A model generated the notes under the pieces. That model searched no databases. It had not been told where the DNA came from and saw only the letters and a program-made list of their open reading frames with translations. The translations under genes and the position numbers were made by a program. Below are positions 1-8,349 of a stretch of DNA of 64,000 nt, one piece after another (the stretch's first letter is position 1; every line of letters starts with the position of its first letter). Source of the stretch: Saccharibacillus alkalitolerans (GTDB taxonomy: Bacteria; Bacillota; Bacilli; Paenibacillales; Paenibacillaceae); NCBI RefSeq assembly GCF_011090185.1, contig NZ_JAAFGS010000004.1, positions 248,001 to 312,000 on the forward strand, given 5' to 3'.

Positions 1-1729
1 GCTGCGCGGCGGTTCGGAGCGGGGGCTGCTCCACGCCGTATTCCGCTTTCTGCGCCTGATCGGCACGGAACAAGACGGACCGCGGGAGCTGCACGAAGTC
101 GAGTCTCCCCGCAGCGTGCTGCGCATGATCGACCAGTGGGACAATATGGACGGAAGCGTGGAACGCGGCTACTCCGGCGGGTCGATTTTTTACCGGGACA
201 ACCGGATTCTGCTCGAGTCGGAACGCATTGCCGATTACGCCCGGCTGCTGGCTTCCGTCGGCATCAACGCCATTTCCGTCAACAACGTCAATGTTCACCG
301 CGAAGAGACCAAGCTCATCGCGGCCCCTCTGCTGCACGACGTGAAGCGTCTGGCGGACGTTTTCGGAAGCTTCGGCATCCGGCTGTTCCTGAGCGTCAAT
401 TACGCGGCTCCGATCGAGCTCGGCGAGCTGGGCACCGCCGATCCGCTGGATGAAGGCGTCCGCCGCTGGTGGAAACGTACAGCGGAGGAGATCTATGCGG
501 CAGTACCGGAGTTCGGCGGTTTCGTGGTCAAGGCCGATTCGGAGAACCGGCCGGGACCGTTCACCTACGGGCGCGACCACGCCGACGGCGCGAACCTGCT
601 GGCCGACGCGCTGGCCCCGTTCGGCGGGCTGGTGCTGTGGCGCTGCTTCGTCTACGACTGCCACCAGGACTGGCGGGATCGCTCCACCGACCGCGCGCGG
701 GCGGCTTACGATCATTTCCGTCCGCTGGACGGCCGGTTCCGGGATAACGTGATTTTGCAGATCAAGAACGGGCCGATGGACTTCCAGGTTCGCGAGCCGG
801 TCTCTCCCCTGTTCGGAGCGATGCCTAAGACGAATCATGTCATGGAATTCCAGATCGCCCAAGAATACACCGGCCAGCAGCGAGACGTCTGCTTCCTCGT
901 CCCCCAGTGGAAAAAGTCGCTGGACTTCGACACGTTCCTGAACGGTCCGGGCAGCACCGTCAAGCGGATCGCGGCCGGCGAAGTGCATCCGCTCCCGCAC
1001 AGCGGAGTCGCGGCCGTCTCCAACATCGGAAACGACGACAATTGGACCGGGCATCATCTGGCGCAGGCGAACCTGTTCGGTTTCGGACGCCTTGCCTGGA
1101 ATCCCGACCTGGACGCGGAAGAGATCGCCGCCGAATGGAGCGCGCTGACGTTCGGCGCCGGAACCCCGGCCGCCGCCTTCGTCCGGGAGCTGCTCATGGA
1201 ATCATGGCCGGTCTACGAAAGCTACACCGCCCCTCTGGGCGTGGGCTGGATGGTGCAGCCGCACTATCATTACGCCGTCGACGTCGACGGTTACGAATAC
1301 TCGAAATGGGGTACTTATCATTTTGCCGACCGGAACGGTATCGGCGTCGACCGGACGCTCGGCACCGGAACGGGCTACGCGGGCCAGTACGCGGCGGAGA
1401 ACCGCGATCTCTACGGCTCGCCGGAGTCCTGCCCGGACGAACTGCTGCTCTTTTTCCATCACGTGCCGTATACGCATGTACTGAAGTCCGGCAAAACGGT
1501 GATCCAGCATATTTACGACAGCCGTTTCGAAGGCGCGGCCAGAGTGGAAAGCTGGATCGAACGCTGGCGGGAACTGGAGGGCGGCGTCGACGACGAACGT
1601 TTCTCGCATATTCTCCGGCGGCTGGAAGGCCAACTGGAAAACGCGAGGCAGTGGCGGGACGTCGTGAATACGTATTTTTACCGAAAATCGGGCATTCCCG
1701 ACGAACAAGGACGGAACATTTACGCTTAG
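1..1729 (+). CDS. aguA: Alpha-glucuronidase, GH67 family (5'-truncated by window edge)
   Basis: The enzyme removes 4-O-methyl-glucuronic acid from glucuronoxylan-derived oligosaccharides, normally in the cytoplasm. The reading frame is open from base 2, so the N-terminal part (roughly 100 residues of a usual ~680) lies outside the window. The family stretch WDNMDGS..RGY is at about 137-175. KADSE..PGP near 530-555 probably carries the catalytic acid Glu. MDFQVREP near 778 and QEYTGQ near 860 hold an Asp and a Glu spaced 28 residues apart, which is the spacing of the paired catalytic bases known in this family. The next gene starts 27 bases downstream, so the two are almost certainly cotranscribed with the GH3 enzyme and the Nif3-like gene. 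The family call is firm; the role of individual residues is inferred from family knowledge. Confidence 0.93.
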   Translation, partial: LRGGSERGLLHAVFRFLRLIGTEQDGPRELHEVESPRSVLRMIDQWDNMDGSVERGYSGGSIFYRDNRILLESERIADYARLLASVGINAISVNNVNVHREETKLIAAPLLHDVKRLADVFGSFGIRLFLSVNYAAPIELGELGTADPLDEGVRRWWKRTAEEIYAAVPEFGGFVVKADSENRPGPFTYGRDHADGANLLADALAPFGGLVLWRCFVYDCHQDWRDRSTDRARAAYDHFRPLDGRFRDNVILQIKNGPMDFQVREPVSPLFGAMPKTNHVMEFQIAQEYTGQQRDVCFLVPQWKKSLDFDTFLNGPGSTVKRIAAGEVHPLPHSGVAAVSNIGNDDNWTGHHLAQANLFGFGRLAWNPDLDAEEIAAEWSALTFGAGTPAAAFVRELLMESWPVYESYTAPLGVGWMVQPHYHYAVDVDGYEYSKWGTYHFADRNGIGVDRTLGTGTGYAGQYAAENRDLYGSPESCPDELLLFFHHVPYTHVLKSGKTVIQHIYDSRFEGAARVESWIERWRELEGGVDDERFSHILRRLEGQLENARQWRDVVNTYFYRKSGIPDEQGRNIYA

Positions 1730-1756
1730 TCTCCCCATCTAAAAGGAGGAACATTC

Positions 1757-3910
1757 ATGCCGAACGTGTCGGAGAACGAGGAAAAAATCGGAACGTACAA
1801 AGAACGGGCCAAGCGGTTGGTTTCGCAGATGACGCTCCAAGAAAAAATCCGTCAGATGGTCCACTCCGCCCCGGCGATCGAACGGCTGAACGTCAAGGCT
1901 TACAACTGGTGGAACGAAGGGCTGCACGGCGTGGCGAGAGCCGGCACGGCGACCGTGTTCCCGCAGGCGATCGGCCTGGCGGCGACGTTCGACGAAGAGC
2001 TGCTTCAGGAAGTGGCCGACGCCGTGGCGACGGAGACGCGTTCGAAATTCAACATGCAGCAGCGCTACGGCGACACGGACATTTATAAAGGACTGACGCT
2101 GTGGGCGCCTAACGTCAACATTTTCCGCGATCCGCGCTGGGGCCGGGGACACGAAACGTACGGCGAAGATCCCTATCTGACTTCCCGGCTGGCCGTCCGC
2201 TTCATCCGCGGGCTGCAGGGCGACGACGAAAATTATTTGAAAACGGCCGCCTGCGCCAAGCATTTCGCCGTCCACTCCGGCCCGGAAGACGTCCGCCACA
2301 GCTTCAACGCCGTCGTGTCGGACAAGGACCTGCGCGAGACGTATCTGCCGGCGTTCCGAGCCTGCGTGCAGGAAGCCAAAGTCGAAGCGGTCATGGGCGC
2401 GTACAACCGCACGAACGGCGAGCCGTGCTGCGGCAGCGAACGGCTGCTGAAGCAAATTCTGCGCGGCGAGTGGGGCTTCGACGGCCATGTCGTCTCCGAC
2501 TGCTGGGCGATCCGGGATTTCCATCTGCATCATAAAGTCACGTCGAACGAGGCGGAATCGGTGGCGCTGGCCGTCAAGAACGGCTGCGACCTCAACTGCG
2601 GCAGCCTCTTCCTCTTCCTGCAGGATGCCGTCGACCAGGGGCTGGTGACGGAGGACGAGATCGACAAAGCCGTGACCCGCCTGTTCACGACCCGGATGAA
2701 GCTCGGATTGTTCGACGAGCCGGAGAATGTGCCGTTCTCTTCGATCGGCTATGCCGAGACGGACTCGCCGGCCATGAGAGAGCTCAATCTGAAAGCTTCG
2801 CGCCGGTCGCTGGTGCTGCTCAAGAACGACGGTCTGCTGCCGCTGGACAAAAGCGCGCTCCGCACCGTCGGCGTCATCGGTCCCAACGCCAACAACCGCC
2901 GCGCGCTCGTCGGCAACTACGAAGGCACCGCTTCCCGCTACATCACGCCGCTCGAAGGGCTGCAGGATTATCTCGGCGGCGACGTGCGCGTGCTGTACTC
3001 GGAAGGCTGCCATCTGTTCCAGGACAAAGTCGGCGGGCTTGCCGCTCCCGGCGACCGCCTGGCGGAAGCGAAAGGCGTCTGTGCCGAGAGCGATCTGATC
3101 GTCGTCTGCCTGGGCCTCGACTCCGGACTGGAAGGCGAGGAAGGCGACATGGGCAACGCGTTCGCCAGCGGAGACAAGCCGGATCTGCGGCTGCCCGGCC
3201 AGCAGGAAGAACTGCTGCGCATCGCCTGCGACAGCGGCAAGCCGGTCGCGTTGGTGCTGCTCGCCGGCAGCGCGCTGGCCGTCAATTACGCGGACGAGCA
3301 TATCCCGGCCATCGTGCAGGGCTGGTATCCGGGCGCGCAGGGCGGCCGGGCGATCGCGGAGCTGCTGTTCGGCGAATTCGCGCCTTCCGGCAAGCTTCCG
3401 GTCACTTTTTACCGCACGACGGAAGAACTGCCGGCATTCACCGATTATTCGATGGAGAACCGCACCTACCGTTATATGAAAAACGAAGCGCTGTACCCGT
3501 TCGGCTTCGGCCTGACCTACGGCGGGATCGACGTCGAATCGGCCGGGATCGATACCGATGCCGTGACGGAGAACGGCGTTCGCGCGACGGTCCGCCTCGT
3601 TAACCGGGGAACGCGCGCCGCCGCCGAAGTCGTGCAGGCCTACGTCAAATCCGAAACCGAAGGAGCGCCGAACGCGCAGCTCAAAGCGTTCCGCAGAGTA
3701 AGCCTGGAAGCCGGCGCTTCCGCGGAAATCGAACTGTTCCTGCCGCCGGACGCTTTCGCCCTCTTCGGCGAAGACGGCGCTTCGTCGATCGCCGAAGGAA
3801 CCTATACGCTTCATCTCGGCTTCAGCCAGCCCGACCGCCGCAGCGTCGAACTGACCGGCCGAACGCCGGAATCGTTCGTCTTGACCGCCTCGGCCGCCGG
3901 CCGGGCTTGA
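1757..3910 (+). CDS. GH3 family glycosidase, probable beta-xylosidase
   Basis: Predicted retaining exo-glycosidase of 717 residues with no signal peptide, so probably acting on imported xylo-oligosaccharides. The N-terminal GH3 barrel carries the substrate-site signature KHF at residues 168-170 and the nucleophile Asp248 in VVSDCW. The alpha/beta sandwich follows, and a fibronectin-III-like domain ends the protein from about residue 610. The NWWNEGLHGVAR segment near residue 50 is typical of the xylosidase/arabinosidase branch. The ATG is set by AAAAGGAGG 10 bases upstream. Its position directly after a GH67 alpha-glucuronidase supports xylosidase over glucosidase: together the two would take glucuronoxylan oligomers to xylose and methylglucuronate. 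A beta-glucosidase or alpha-arabinofuranosidase activity cannot be excluded from sequence alone. Confidence 0.9.
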   Translation: MPNVSENEEKIGTYKERAKRLVSQMTLQEKIRQMVHSAPAIERLNVKAYNWWNEGLHGVARAGTATVFPQAIGLAATFDEELLQEVADAVATETRSKFNMQQRYGDTDIYKGLTLWAPNVNIFRDPRWGRGHETYGEDPYLTSRLAVRFIRGLQGDDENYLKTAACAKHFAVHSGPEDVRHSFNAVVSDKDLRETYLPAFRACVQEAKVEAVMGAYNRTNGEPCCGSERLLKQILRGEWGFDGHVVSDCWAIRDFHLHHKVTSNEAESVALAVKNGCDLNCGSLFLFLQDAVDQGLVTEDEIDKAVTRLFTTRMKLGLFDEPENVPFSSIGYAETDSPAMRELNLKASRRSLVLLKNDGLLPLDKSALRTVGVIGPNANNRRALVGNYEGTASRYITPLEGLQDYLGGDVRVLYSEGCHLFQDKVGGLAAPGDRLAEAKGVCAESDLIVVCLGLDSGLEGEEGDMGNAFASGDKPDLRLPGQQEELLRIACDSGKPVALVLLAGSALAVNYADEHIPAIVQGWYPGAQGGRAIAELLFGEFAPSGKLPVTFYRTTEELPAFTDYSMENRTYRYMKNEALYPFGFGLTYGGIDVESAGIDTDAVTENGVRATVRLVNRGTRAAAEVVQAYVKSETEGAPNAQLKAFRRVSLEAGASAEIELFLPPDAFALFGEDGASSIAEGTYTLHLGFSQPDRRSVELTGRTPESFVLTASAAGRA

Positions 3911-3938
3911 CCGAGAATATTCGAAGGGAGCCTATAAC

Positions 3939-4745
3939 ATGCTCAGTTCCCCGACCGTGCAGGACGTGATCGACGCCCTGCTCGCTCCGGCAGAAGGATC
4001 TCTGCCGGAGCCGACCGCGGATAAACTTTTTTGCGGCGATCCCTCGAGCCCCGTTACGGGCATCGTCACCGCCTTCATGCCGACGCTGTCGATTATCGAG
4101 CGGGCGGCGGCATCCGGCGCCAACCTGGTGATCGGACACGAAGGCTTGTTCTTTTCGCATCACGAACGCGATCCGGAAACGCCGGAAAGCGGCATCGCCT
4201 TCGCCAAGCGGCGGCGGGTCGAACAATCCGGCGTCGCCGTGTTCCGCTGTCACGACGGCCTGCACCGATATCGGCCGGACGGAATCGCCGCGGGACTGAT
4301 CGAAGCGCTCGGCTGGACGCCTTACGTGCGCGAACACCGGCCCGAAGCCTGCCTGCTGGAGCTTCCTTCCGCTCCGCTAGACGTTATCGCCGCGCAGATC
4401 AAGCGGCGGCTCGGCCTTGCTTACCTTCGCGTGAGCGGCGATGCCGAAGCGTCCTGCGCCAAAGTCGGCGTATGGGTCGGATACCGCGGAGGAATACACT
4501 CGACCGTTCCTCTTATCGAGGAACACGGCCTGGATCTGGTCGTTTACGGCGAAGGCCCGGAATGGGAGACGCCCGAATACGCGCGCGAAGCGAACCGCCT
4601 CGGCCGCTCCTGCGGACTGATCGTGCTGGGCCATGCCGAAAGCGAAGAACCGGGCATGGAAGCGCTGGCCGGCAGGCTGGCCGAAAAGTTTCCCGGAATT
4701 CCCGTGCGCCATCTGCGCGAAGAGCCTCTGTTCCGGATTGTCTAA
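3939..4745 (+). CDS. Nif3-like dinuclear metal center protein (DUF34)
   Basis: A 268-residue protein of the Nif3/DUF34 family, which forms toroidal hexamers with a dinuclear metal site. Its biochemical role is still debated (GTP cyclohydrolase-like fold, metal handling). Visible hallmarks are the NLVIGHEGLFF segment near residues 66-76, with a metal-binding His, and FRCHDGLHR near residue 108. C-terminally, VVYGEGPEWE and LGHAESEEPG stand where the other metal ligands are expected. The protein is short for the family because it lacks the large insert seen in B. subtilis YqfO. It starts 28 bases after the xylosidase with a GGGAG site and ends at a strong terminator, so it is the last gene of the xylan operon. 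That context suggests a metabolite-repair or metal-related job tied to sugar use, but this is inference. Confidence 0.82.
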   Translation: MLSSPTVQDVIDALLAPAEGSLPEPTADKLFCGDPSSPVTGIVTAFMPTLSIIERAAASGANLVIGHEGLFFSHHERDPETPESGIAFAKRRRVEQSGVAVFRCHDGLHRYRPDGIAAGLIEALGWTPYVREHRPEACLLELPSAPLDVIAAQIKRRLGLAYLRVSGDAEASCAKVGVWVGYRGGIHSTVPLIEEHGLDLVVYGEGPEWETPEYAREANRLGRSCGLIVLGHAESEEPGMEALAGRLAEKFPGIPVRHLREEPLFRIV

Positions 4746-4758
4746 AAGCGGCACTCAA

Positions 4759-4800
4759 AACGACCGCGGGAGCGATTCTTTCCCGCGGTCGTTCCTTTTT
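4759..4800. terminator. Bidirectional intrinsic terminator
   Basis: A perfect 13-bp inverted repeat (4759-4771 with 4781-4793) with a 9-base loop, followed by a T-rich run on the plus strand. It ends the xylan operon and overlaps the 3' end of the convergent anti-sigma gene, so it probably serves both. Confidence 0.85.
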
Positions 4801-6124
4801 ATTTCGAAGGCAATAGCTTATCCGGCGTATAGGGCTCCATCCGTCCGGTGTCCAGGACGCTGTCGCCCAATCTCACGATGGCCCCCCGCATCCACTTTTC
4901 TTGGCGCAGCTTCGCCAGGTCTTCGCTTCGGCCGGTGACGACGACGCCGTACACTTTCGCGCCGTTGTTCTCGACTTCTTTCGCGGCGGCGGCGAAATCG
5001 ACTCCGCTCAGCTTTTCGGCGATAGCCGGGTTCCGCGCGGCCTCTTTCAACGCTTCCACCATGCCGCTGCTCCAGGACAGCGCTTGGTATTTCTCGAATT
5101 CTTCGTTCTTCTCGCCGATGCGCGGAACGTACTCGTATCCGATCCCCCGGCCGGCTCCGACCGGATTTTGCACGCTCAAGTTGAGATAATCTTCCGCGGC
5201 TGCTTTCGTCTCTTTCCCATGCTCGTCGACGAGGGTATACGTGGTGCCGTAACCCGACCATTCCTGCCCGGTCCGGACCGCAAACCAGCTCGGCTGCACG
5301 CGCATGCCGGCAAATTTCGCGTCCAGCTCCTGCTGCGCGTACTCCCGGTCCAGCGAAATATACAGCTCCGAAGAAGTTAATCGGGGCAGGTCATGCAGCG
5401 CCTTCCAGGCTTCCGCATTTTTCGCTTCTTCCTGCGAGCGCTCGCTGCCGCCCGGCATCCAGAACTTCCCATAATTTTCGCCGGCCATATTTTTGCTGTA
5501 GGGATTGTACGCACTGTCCCTTTTCTCGACCCACGCTTTTTCAAGCCGGCCGAACCGGTAGTCCAGATTGACACGCGCTTCCGAACGAATGGTATTTCCG
5601 AGCGGATGCTGCACCAGACCTTCGATTCCGAGCGTGAAAAAAGTACCCGGCTCCTGCTGATCGAACGCAAGATAACGGTTCGGCATCGTCGTCTCCACCA
5701 CCCGGCTCAGCGCGTGTTGATAAAGATCCTGCCGGTTCATGCCGCGGTACTCGCCCGTTTTCGCATAATAGGACTGCGACAGCCATCCGGACCCGGCCCA
5801 TACGGCAGCCAGGACAACGAGCGTAACGAGCGCCGTGATGCCGCGCGATTTCCACTTGGCGCGCCGGATAATCCGTCTTTCCTTCCGGCGCCGCATGCGC
5901 TCGATTTCGTCTTCCGGCATCTTTTTCCCGCCTTCTTCGGCACGTCCGCCTCCCTCTTCTTTCCGCATCAGCCGATCTGGATGTTCTTCTTCGTCCATCA
6001 GCTCGTCGAGATACGACTGGTAGGCTTCCAGCTTTTCCAGTTCGCGCTCGACTTCTTCCCGCTCTGTTTGCGTCAGCGTACCGTCTCTATAAGCAGCCAG
6101 CCTGCGTTTAAAATCCTCATTCAC
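4799..6124 (-). CDS. Membrane anti-sigma factor with sigma-regulator N- and C-terminal domains
   Basis: A 441-residue protein predicted to hold the SigM-like factor encoded just upstream at the membrane. Residues 1-95 are cytoplasmic and strongly charged, with several Glu/Lys-rich helices (MNEDFKRRLAAYRDG.. is the sigma-binding type of segment). One membrane segment follows at about 98-118 (ITALVTLVVLAAVWAGSGWL). The remaining ~320 residues face outward and resemble the Sigma_reg_C region of the B. subtilis YhdL anti-SigM protein. The ATG overlaps the 3' end of the sigma gene by 8 bases, which implies translational coupling and the usual sigma-first, anti-sigma-second order. There is no zinc-binding HxxxCxxC motif, so this is not a ZAS-type anti-sigma factor. 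Confidence 0.85.
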   Translation of the reverse strand: MNEDFKRRLAAYRDGTLTQTEREEVERELEKLEAYQSYLDELMDEEEHPDRLMRKEEGGGRAEEGGKKMPEDEIERMRRRKERRIIRRAKWKSRGITALVTLVVLAAVWAGSGWLSQSYYAKTGEYRGMNRQDLYQHALSRVVETTMPNRYLAFDQQEPGTFFTLGIEGLVQHPLGNTIRSEARVNLDYRFGRLEKAWVEKRDSAYNPYSKNMAGENYGKFWMPGGSERSQEEAKNAEAWKALHDLPRLTSSELYISLDREYAQQELDAKFAGMRVQPSWFAVRTGQEWSGYGTTYTLVDEHGKETKAAAEDYLNLSVQNPVGAGRGIGYEYVPRIGEKNEEFEKYQALSWSSGMVEALKEAARNPAIAEKLSGVDFAAAAKEVENNGAKVYGVVVTGRSEDLAKLRQEKWMRGAIVRLGDSVLDTGRMEPYTPDKLLPSK

Positions 6125-6617
6125 GGCGCATTCTCCTTTCGGTGTAAGCTTTCATTTTTTGCCGGGCACGGAACAGATGCGACTTGTACAAAGACAGTCC
6201 GATTCCCATGATTTCCGAAGCTTCGGCATACGAACATTCATAGTGGTGATACAGCAAAAAAGCTCGCCTTTGCGGCTCCGGCAGCTCTTCGAGCAGCTTC
6301 AGCGCTTCTTCGCCCGCTTCCTTGCCGAGCAGCAGCGATTCCGGCGTTTCCCGATCCCAAAGCTGTTCGAAATATTCCGTTTCGCCTAAGCTGACCCTTC
6401 CTTCGCGGCGTATCCGGTCGATAAAGGCATTGTGCGCTACGCGAAACAGCCAACGTTTGATCCGGTCCGTATCGTCAATGCTCTCGATATGCAGATAGGC
6501 GCGGGTAAACGTCTCCTGCACAAGATCCTCCGCCGTATGATGATCGTGGCAAAGAAATAAAAGATAGCGATAAATGTCCCGCATGTAGCGGCGATAAATG
6601 TCATCCAGTGAACGGAT
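6117..6617 (-). CDS. sigM: ECF sigma factor, SigM-like (possible ATC start)
   Basis: A group IV sigma factor: region 2 is clear (AEDLVQETFTRAYLHI, RVAHNAFIDRIRR), and region 4 is a helix-turn-helix ending in SLYKSHLFRARQKMK. It resembles B. subtilis SigM, an envelope-stress factor, and is followed by its anti-sigma gene. The first ATG in frame (6584) has no ribosome binding site and would cut into region 2. A perfect AGGAGG at 6625-6630 lies 7 bases before an in-frame ATC codon at 6615-6617. Starting there gives 166 residues and restores the SLDDIYRRYMRDIYRYLL segment that SigM proteins have at their N-terminus. I therefore place the start at ATC; CTG at 6606-6608 and ATG 6584 are the alternatives. 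An ECF-type promoter sits just upstream, suggesting autoregulation. Confidence 0.85.
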   Translation of the reverse strand: MRSLDDIYRRYMRDIYRYLLFLCHDHHTAEDLVQETFTRAYLHIESIDDTDRIKRWLFRVAHNAFIDRIRREGRVSLGETEYFEQLWDRETPESLLLGKEAGEEALKLLEELPEPQRRAFLLYHHYECSYAEASEIMGIGLSLYKSHLFRARQKMKAYTERRMRRE

Positions 6618-6646
6618 AGCCTTCCCTCCTCCCGCAGCACCCTAAC

Positions 6647-6672
6647 CACGTCCGAAGCTGCCGAAAGTTACA
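6647..6672 (-). promoter_or_regulatory. ECF-type autoregulatory promoter of the sigM operon
   Basis: Reading the minus strand, TGTAAC (-35, 6667-6672), a 16-base spacer and CGTG (-10, 6647-6650) match the TGAAAC-N16-CGTC pattern of SigM/SigW/SigX promoters. Transcription would start about 10 bases before the AGGAGG site of the sigma gene, leaving a very short leader. Confidence 0.6.
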
Positions 6673-6679
6673 TCTGCGC

Positions 6680-6726
6680 AAAAAAAATTCCGGCGCGGAC
6701 TCCCGAAAAAGGAGCCGGCGCCGGAA
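6680..6726 (-). terminator. Intrinsic terminator after the HExxH protein gene
   Basis: The inverted repeat 6688-6703 / 6711-6726 has two mismatches and a 7-base loop, followed on the minus strand by eight T residues (6680-6687). It separates the HExxH gene from the sigM operon. Confidence 0.75.
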
Positions 6727-6758
6727 GCGTCGGTCAAAATAAAACGAACAGGCCGTCT

Positions 6759-7229
6759 TTACGCCGTCGTCGCCATCAATTCGGCATACTCGGGCAGCAC
6801 TTCGTAATACGAGCTCAGCGATTTCCCCATGATCGTATCGAAAACGGCGGGATTTTCCATGCGTACGAGCGAATCCGCATAACGCCAAGCGTTCTCTTCC
6901 AGGCGAAGCGACACCCGGGTACGGGAAAGCTTGCCGCGAATCTTCACGAGCCGCTCGGATAAGTATTCAAGTTCCGGATCGTTGGCGTGGCCGAGTTCGT
7001 GAGCCAGGACGACGCGCACGTATTCTTCGAACGAGTCGAGCGATCCGAACAGCAGCCTACATTGTTCTTCGAGTACGCCGAGATAGAGAGTAATTCGGTT
7101 GTCGTCGAGGCAGTATTTGCCGCCGACCAATCTTTTTCCGGGAAAAAGATTTTCCAACACGACTTCGATCTTGCTGTTCGAACGGGCCAGGACGTCGGCT
7201 ACGGTATCTTCGATAAGGGTTCTGTTCAT
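6759..7229 (-). CDS. Small HExxH putative metallopeptidase-like protein
   Basis: A 156-residue soluble protein I cannot assign to a named family. It contains AHELGH at about residues 95-100, the HExxH zinc signature, and about 50 residues later EENAWRYADSL, whose Glu could be the third zinc ligand. This spacing and the E-x-A-x-x-x-A pattern recall ImmA/IrrE-type (M78) gluzincins, but no helix-turn-helix partner is adjacent. The ATG at 7229 follows a GGAACGGGAG-type site. The gene has its own candidate promoter (TATACT at 7302-7307 with a weak -35, TTTCCA, 18 bases away) and its own terminator, so it is monocistronic. The function could be regulatory proteolysis; it could also be a non-catalytic relic. 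Only the motif is directly seen. Confidence 0.7.
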   Translation of the reverse strand: MNRTLIEDTVADVLARSNSKIEVVLENLFPGKRLVGGKYCLDDNRITLYLGVLEEQCRLLFGSLDSFEEYVRVVLAHELGHANDPELEYLSERLVKIRGKLSRTRVSLRLEENAWRYADSLVRMENPAVFDTIMGKSLSSYYEVLPEYAELMATTA

Positions 7230-7301
7230 GCGGTTTCTCCCGTTCCTTTTTCTATAAATATCGGCAGGCCGCCGCTTTTTCTAAAGAGGAAGCCGGAGAA
7301 T

Positions 7302-7331
7302 AGTATACCGCTAAAAACAGAAAAATGGAAA
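7302..7331 (-). promoter_or_regulatory. Candidate SigA promoter of the HExxH gene
   Basis: On the minus strand, TATACT (-10, 7302-7307) lies 18 bases downstream of TTTCCA (-35, 7326-7331). The region is AT-rich against a GC-rich background. Confidence 0.45.
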
Positions 7332-7429
7332 CAAATAATAGTTTTACCCGCTTTCTAACTTTTTGAAACAACTTACCAAGGAGAAACGCAAAAAAGCTTC
7401 TTCTCCGCTTACTCTTACCCCGTGTTCGC

Positions 7430-7458
7430 TTGGAAAATCGCGACGGGTCCGTTACACT
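7430..7458 (+). promoter_or_regulatory. Candidate SigA promoter of the SDR gene
   Basis: TTGGAA (7430-7435), a 17-base spacer and TACACT (7453-7458) precede the SDR gene by about 40 bases. Confidence 0.5.
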
Positions 7459-7498
7459 TTTAAGGAGGGATTTTTTAAATTCAAGGAGGACATGAACA

Positions 7499-8227
7499 GT
7501 GACTATGCTTGAACTCAAAAACCAAACGGCCGTCATTACCGGAGCGGGCAAAGGCATCGGCAAAGCCGCTGCCGAAGCGTTGGCCGCAGAAGGCGTGCAT
7601 CTGGGCCTGATCGCCCGTACCGCTTCCGACCTGGAATCGCTGAAAAACGAACTGTCGGAAAAGTACGGAGTGAACGTGTTTGTCCAGGCTGCGGACGTCT
7701 CCGTTCGCACGGAGATCGAAGCCGCCGTAAGCGCCCTGCACGAACAGCTCGGCGCGATCGACATTCTGATCAACAACGCCGGCATCGCTTCGTTCGGCAA
7801 ACTCGCCGAGATGGATCCGGACGAGTGGGAACGGATTATCCGCGTCAACCTGATGGGCGCTTATTACACGACCCGCGCCGCTCTGCCGTTCATGCTGGAG
7901 CAGAACAGCGGCAGCATTCTGAACGTCGCTTCCACGGCCGGCGAGCGCGGCTTCGCGACCGGTTCCGCCTACTGCGCGTCGAAGGCGGCCCTGATCGGCA
8001 TGAGCGAAGCGCTGATGCAGGAAGTCCGCAAATCGAACATCCGCGTCATGACGCTGAACCCGAGCACGGTCAACACGGAACTGTCGGTCAACAACAACCT
8101 GCCGATCGGCGACGAAGACCGCATGATGCAGCCGGAAGACGTCGCCGACCTGATTCTGGCAACGTTGAAGCTCCCTGCGCGCGTCTTCGTGAAGTCCGCC
8201 GGCATCTGGACGACGAATCCGCAGTAA
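7499..8227 (+). CDS. SDR family oxidoreductase, FabG/YoxD-like
   Basis: A 242-residue short-chain dehydrogenase/reductase. The Rossmann motif GAGKGIG (about residues 16-22), the NNAG motif (residues 91-94) and the catalytic Ser/Tyr/Lys set (S in NVASTAG, YCASK) are all present, so it should be an active NAD(P)H-dependent oxidoreductase. The overall sequence looks like the FabG-type 3-ketoacyl reductases and especially B. subtilis YoxD, whose substrate is not known. I chose the GTG start because AAGGAGG ends 10 bases before it; the ATG at 7505 would be 16 bases away. The gene is monocistronic, between its own promoter and a strong terminator. Whether it works in fatty acid metabolism or on another carbonyl compound cannot be told from sequence. 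Confidence 0.88.
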   Translation: MTMLELKNQTAVITGAGKGIGKAAAEALAAEGVHLGLIARTASDLESLKNELSEKYGVNVFVQAADVSVRTEIEAAVSALHEQLGAIDILINNAGIASFGKLAEMDPDEWERIIRVNLMGAYYTTRAALPFMLEQNSGSILNVASTAGERGFATGSAYCASKAALIGMSEALMQEVRKSNIRVMTLNPSTVNTELSVNNNLPIGDEDRMMQPEDVADLILATLKLPARVFVKSAGIWTTNPQ

Positions 8228-8262
8228 GCCGCGGACTTTCGGGCCGCGTATCCCGTCCGCAC

Positions 8263-8298
8263 GAAGAAAGCCCCGCCGAATTCGGCGGGGCTTTCTTC
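8263..8298. terminator. Bidirectional terminator between the SDR and NOS genes
   Basis: A perfect 18-bp inverted repeat (8263-8280 / 8281-8298) whose GC-rich core is GCCCCGCC. It lies between convergent genes and its outer arms are A- and T-rich on either strand. Confidence 0.85.
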
Positions 8299-8349
8299 TG
8301 TTCTATGCAAGTTTCGTCGCGGCCCCGTTCGGAAGGCGGCCTGCCCGGC

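Noticed and set aside
1739-3814. 691-codon open frame antisense to the GH3 gene
   Set aside because: It mirrors the GC-rich codon pattern of the real gene, has no ribosome binding site, and its product is a low-complexity Arg/Phe/Val mix with no family feature.
7363-7390. ECF-type promoter (TGAAAC) upstream of the SDR gene
   Set aside because: TGAAAC is present, but at 16 bases the sequence is ACGC instead of CGTC; the SigA candidate nearer the gene is better.
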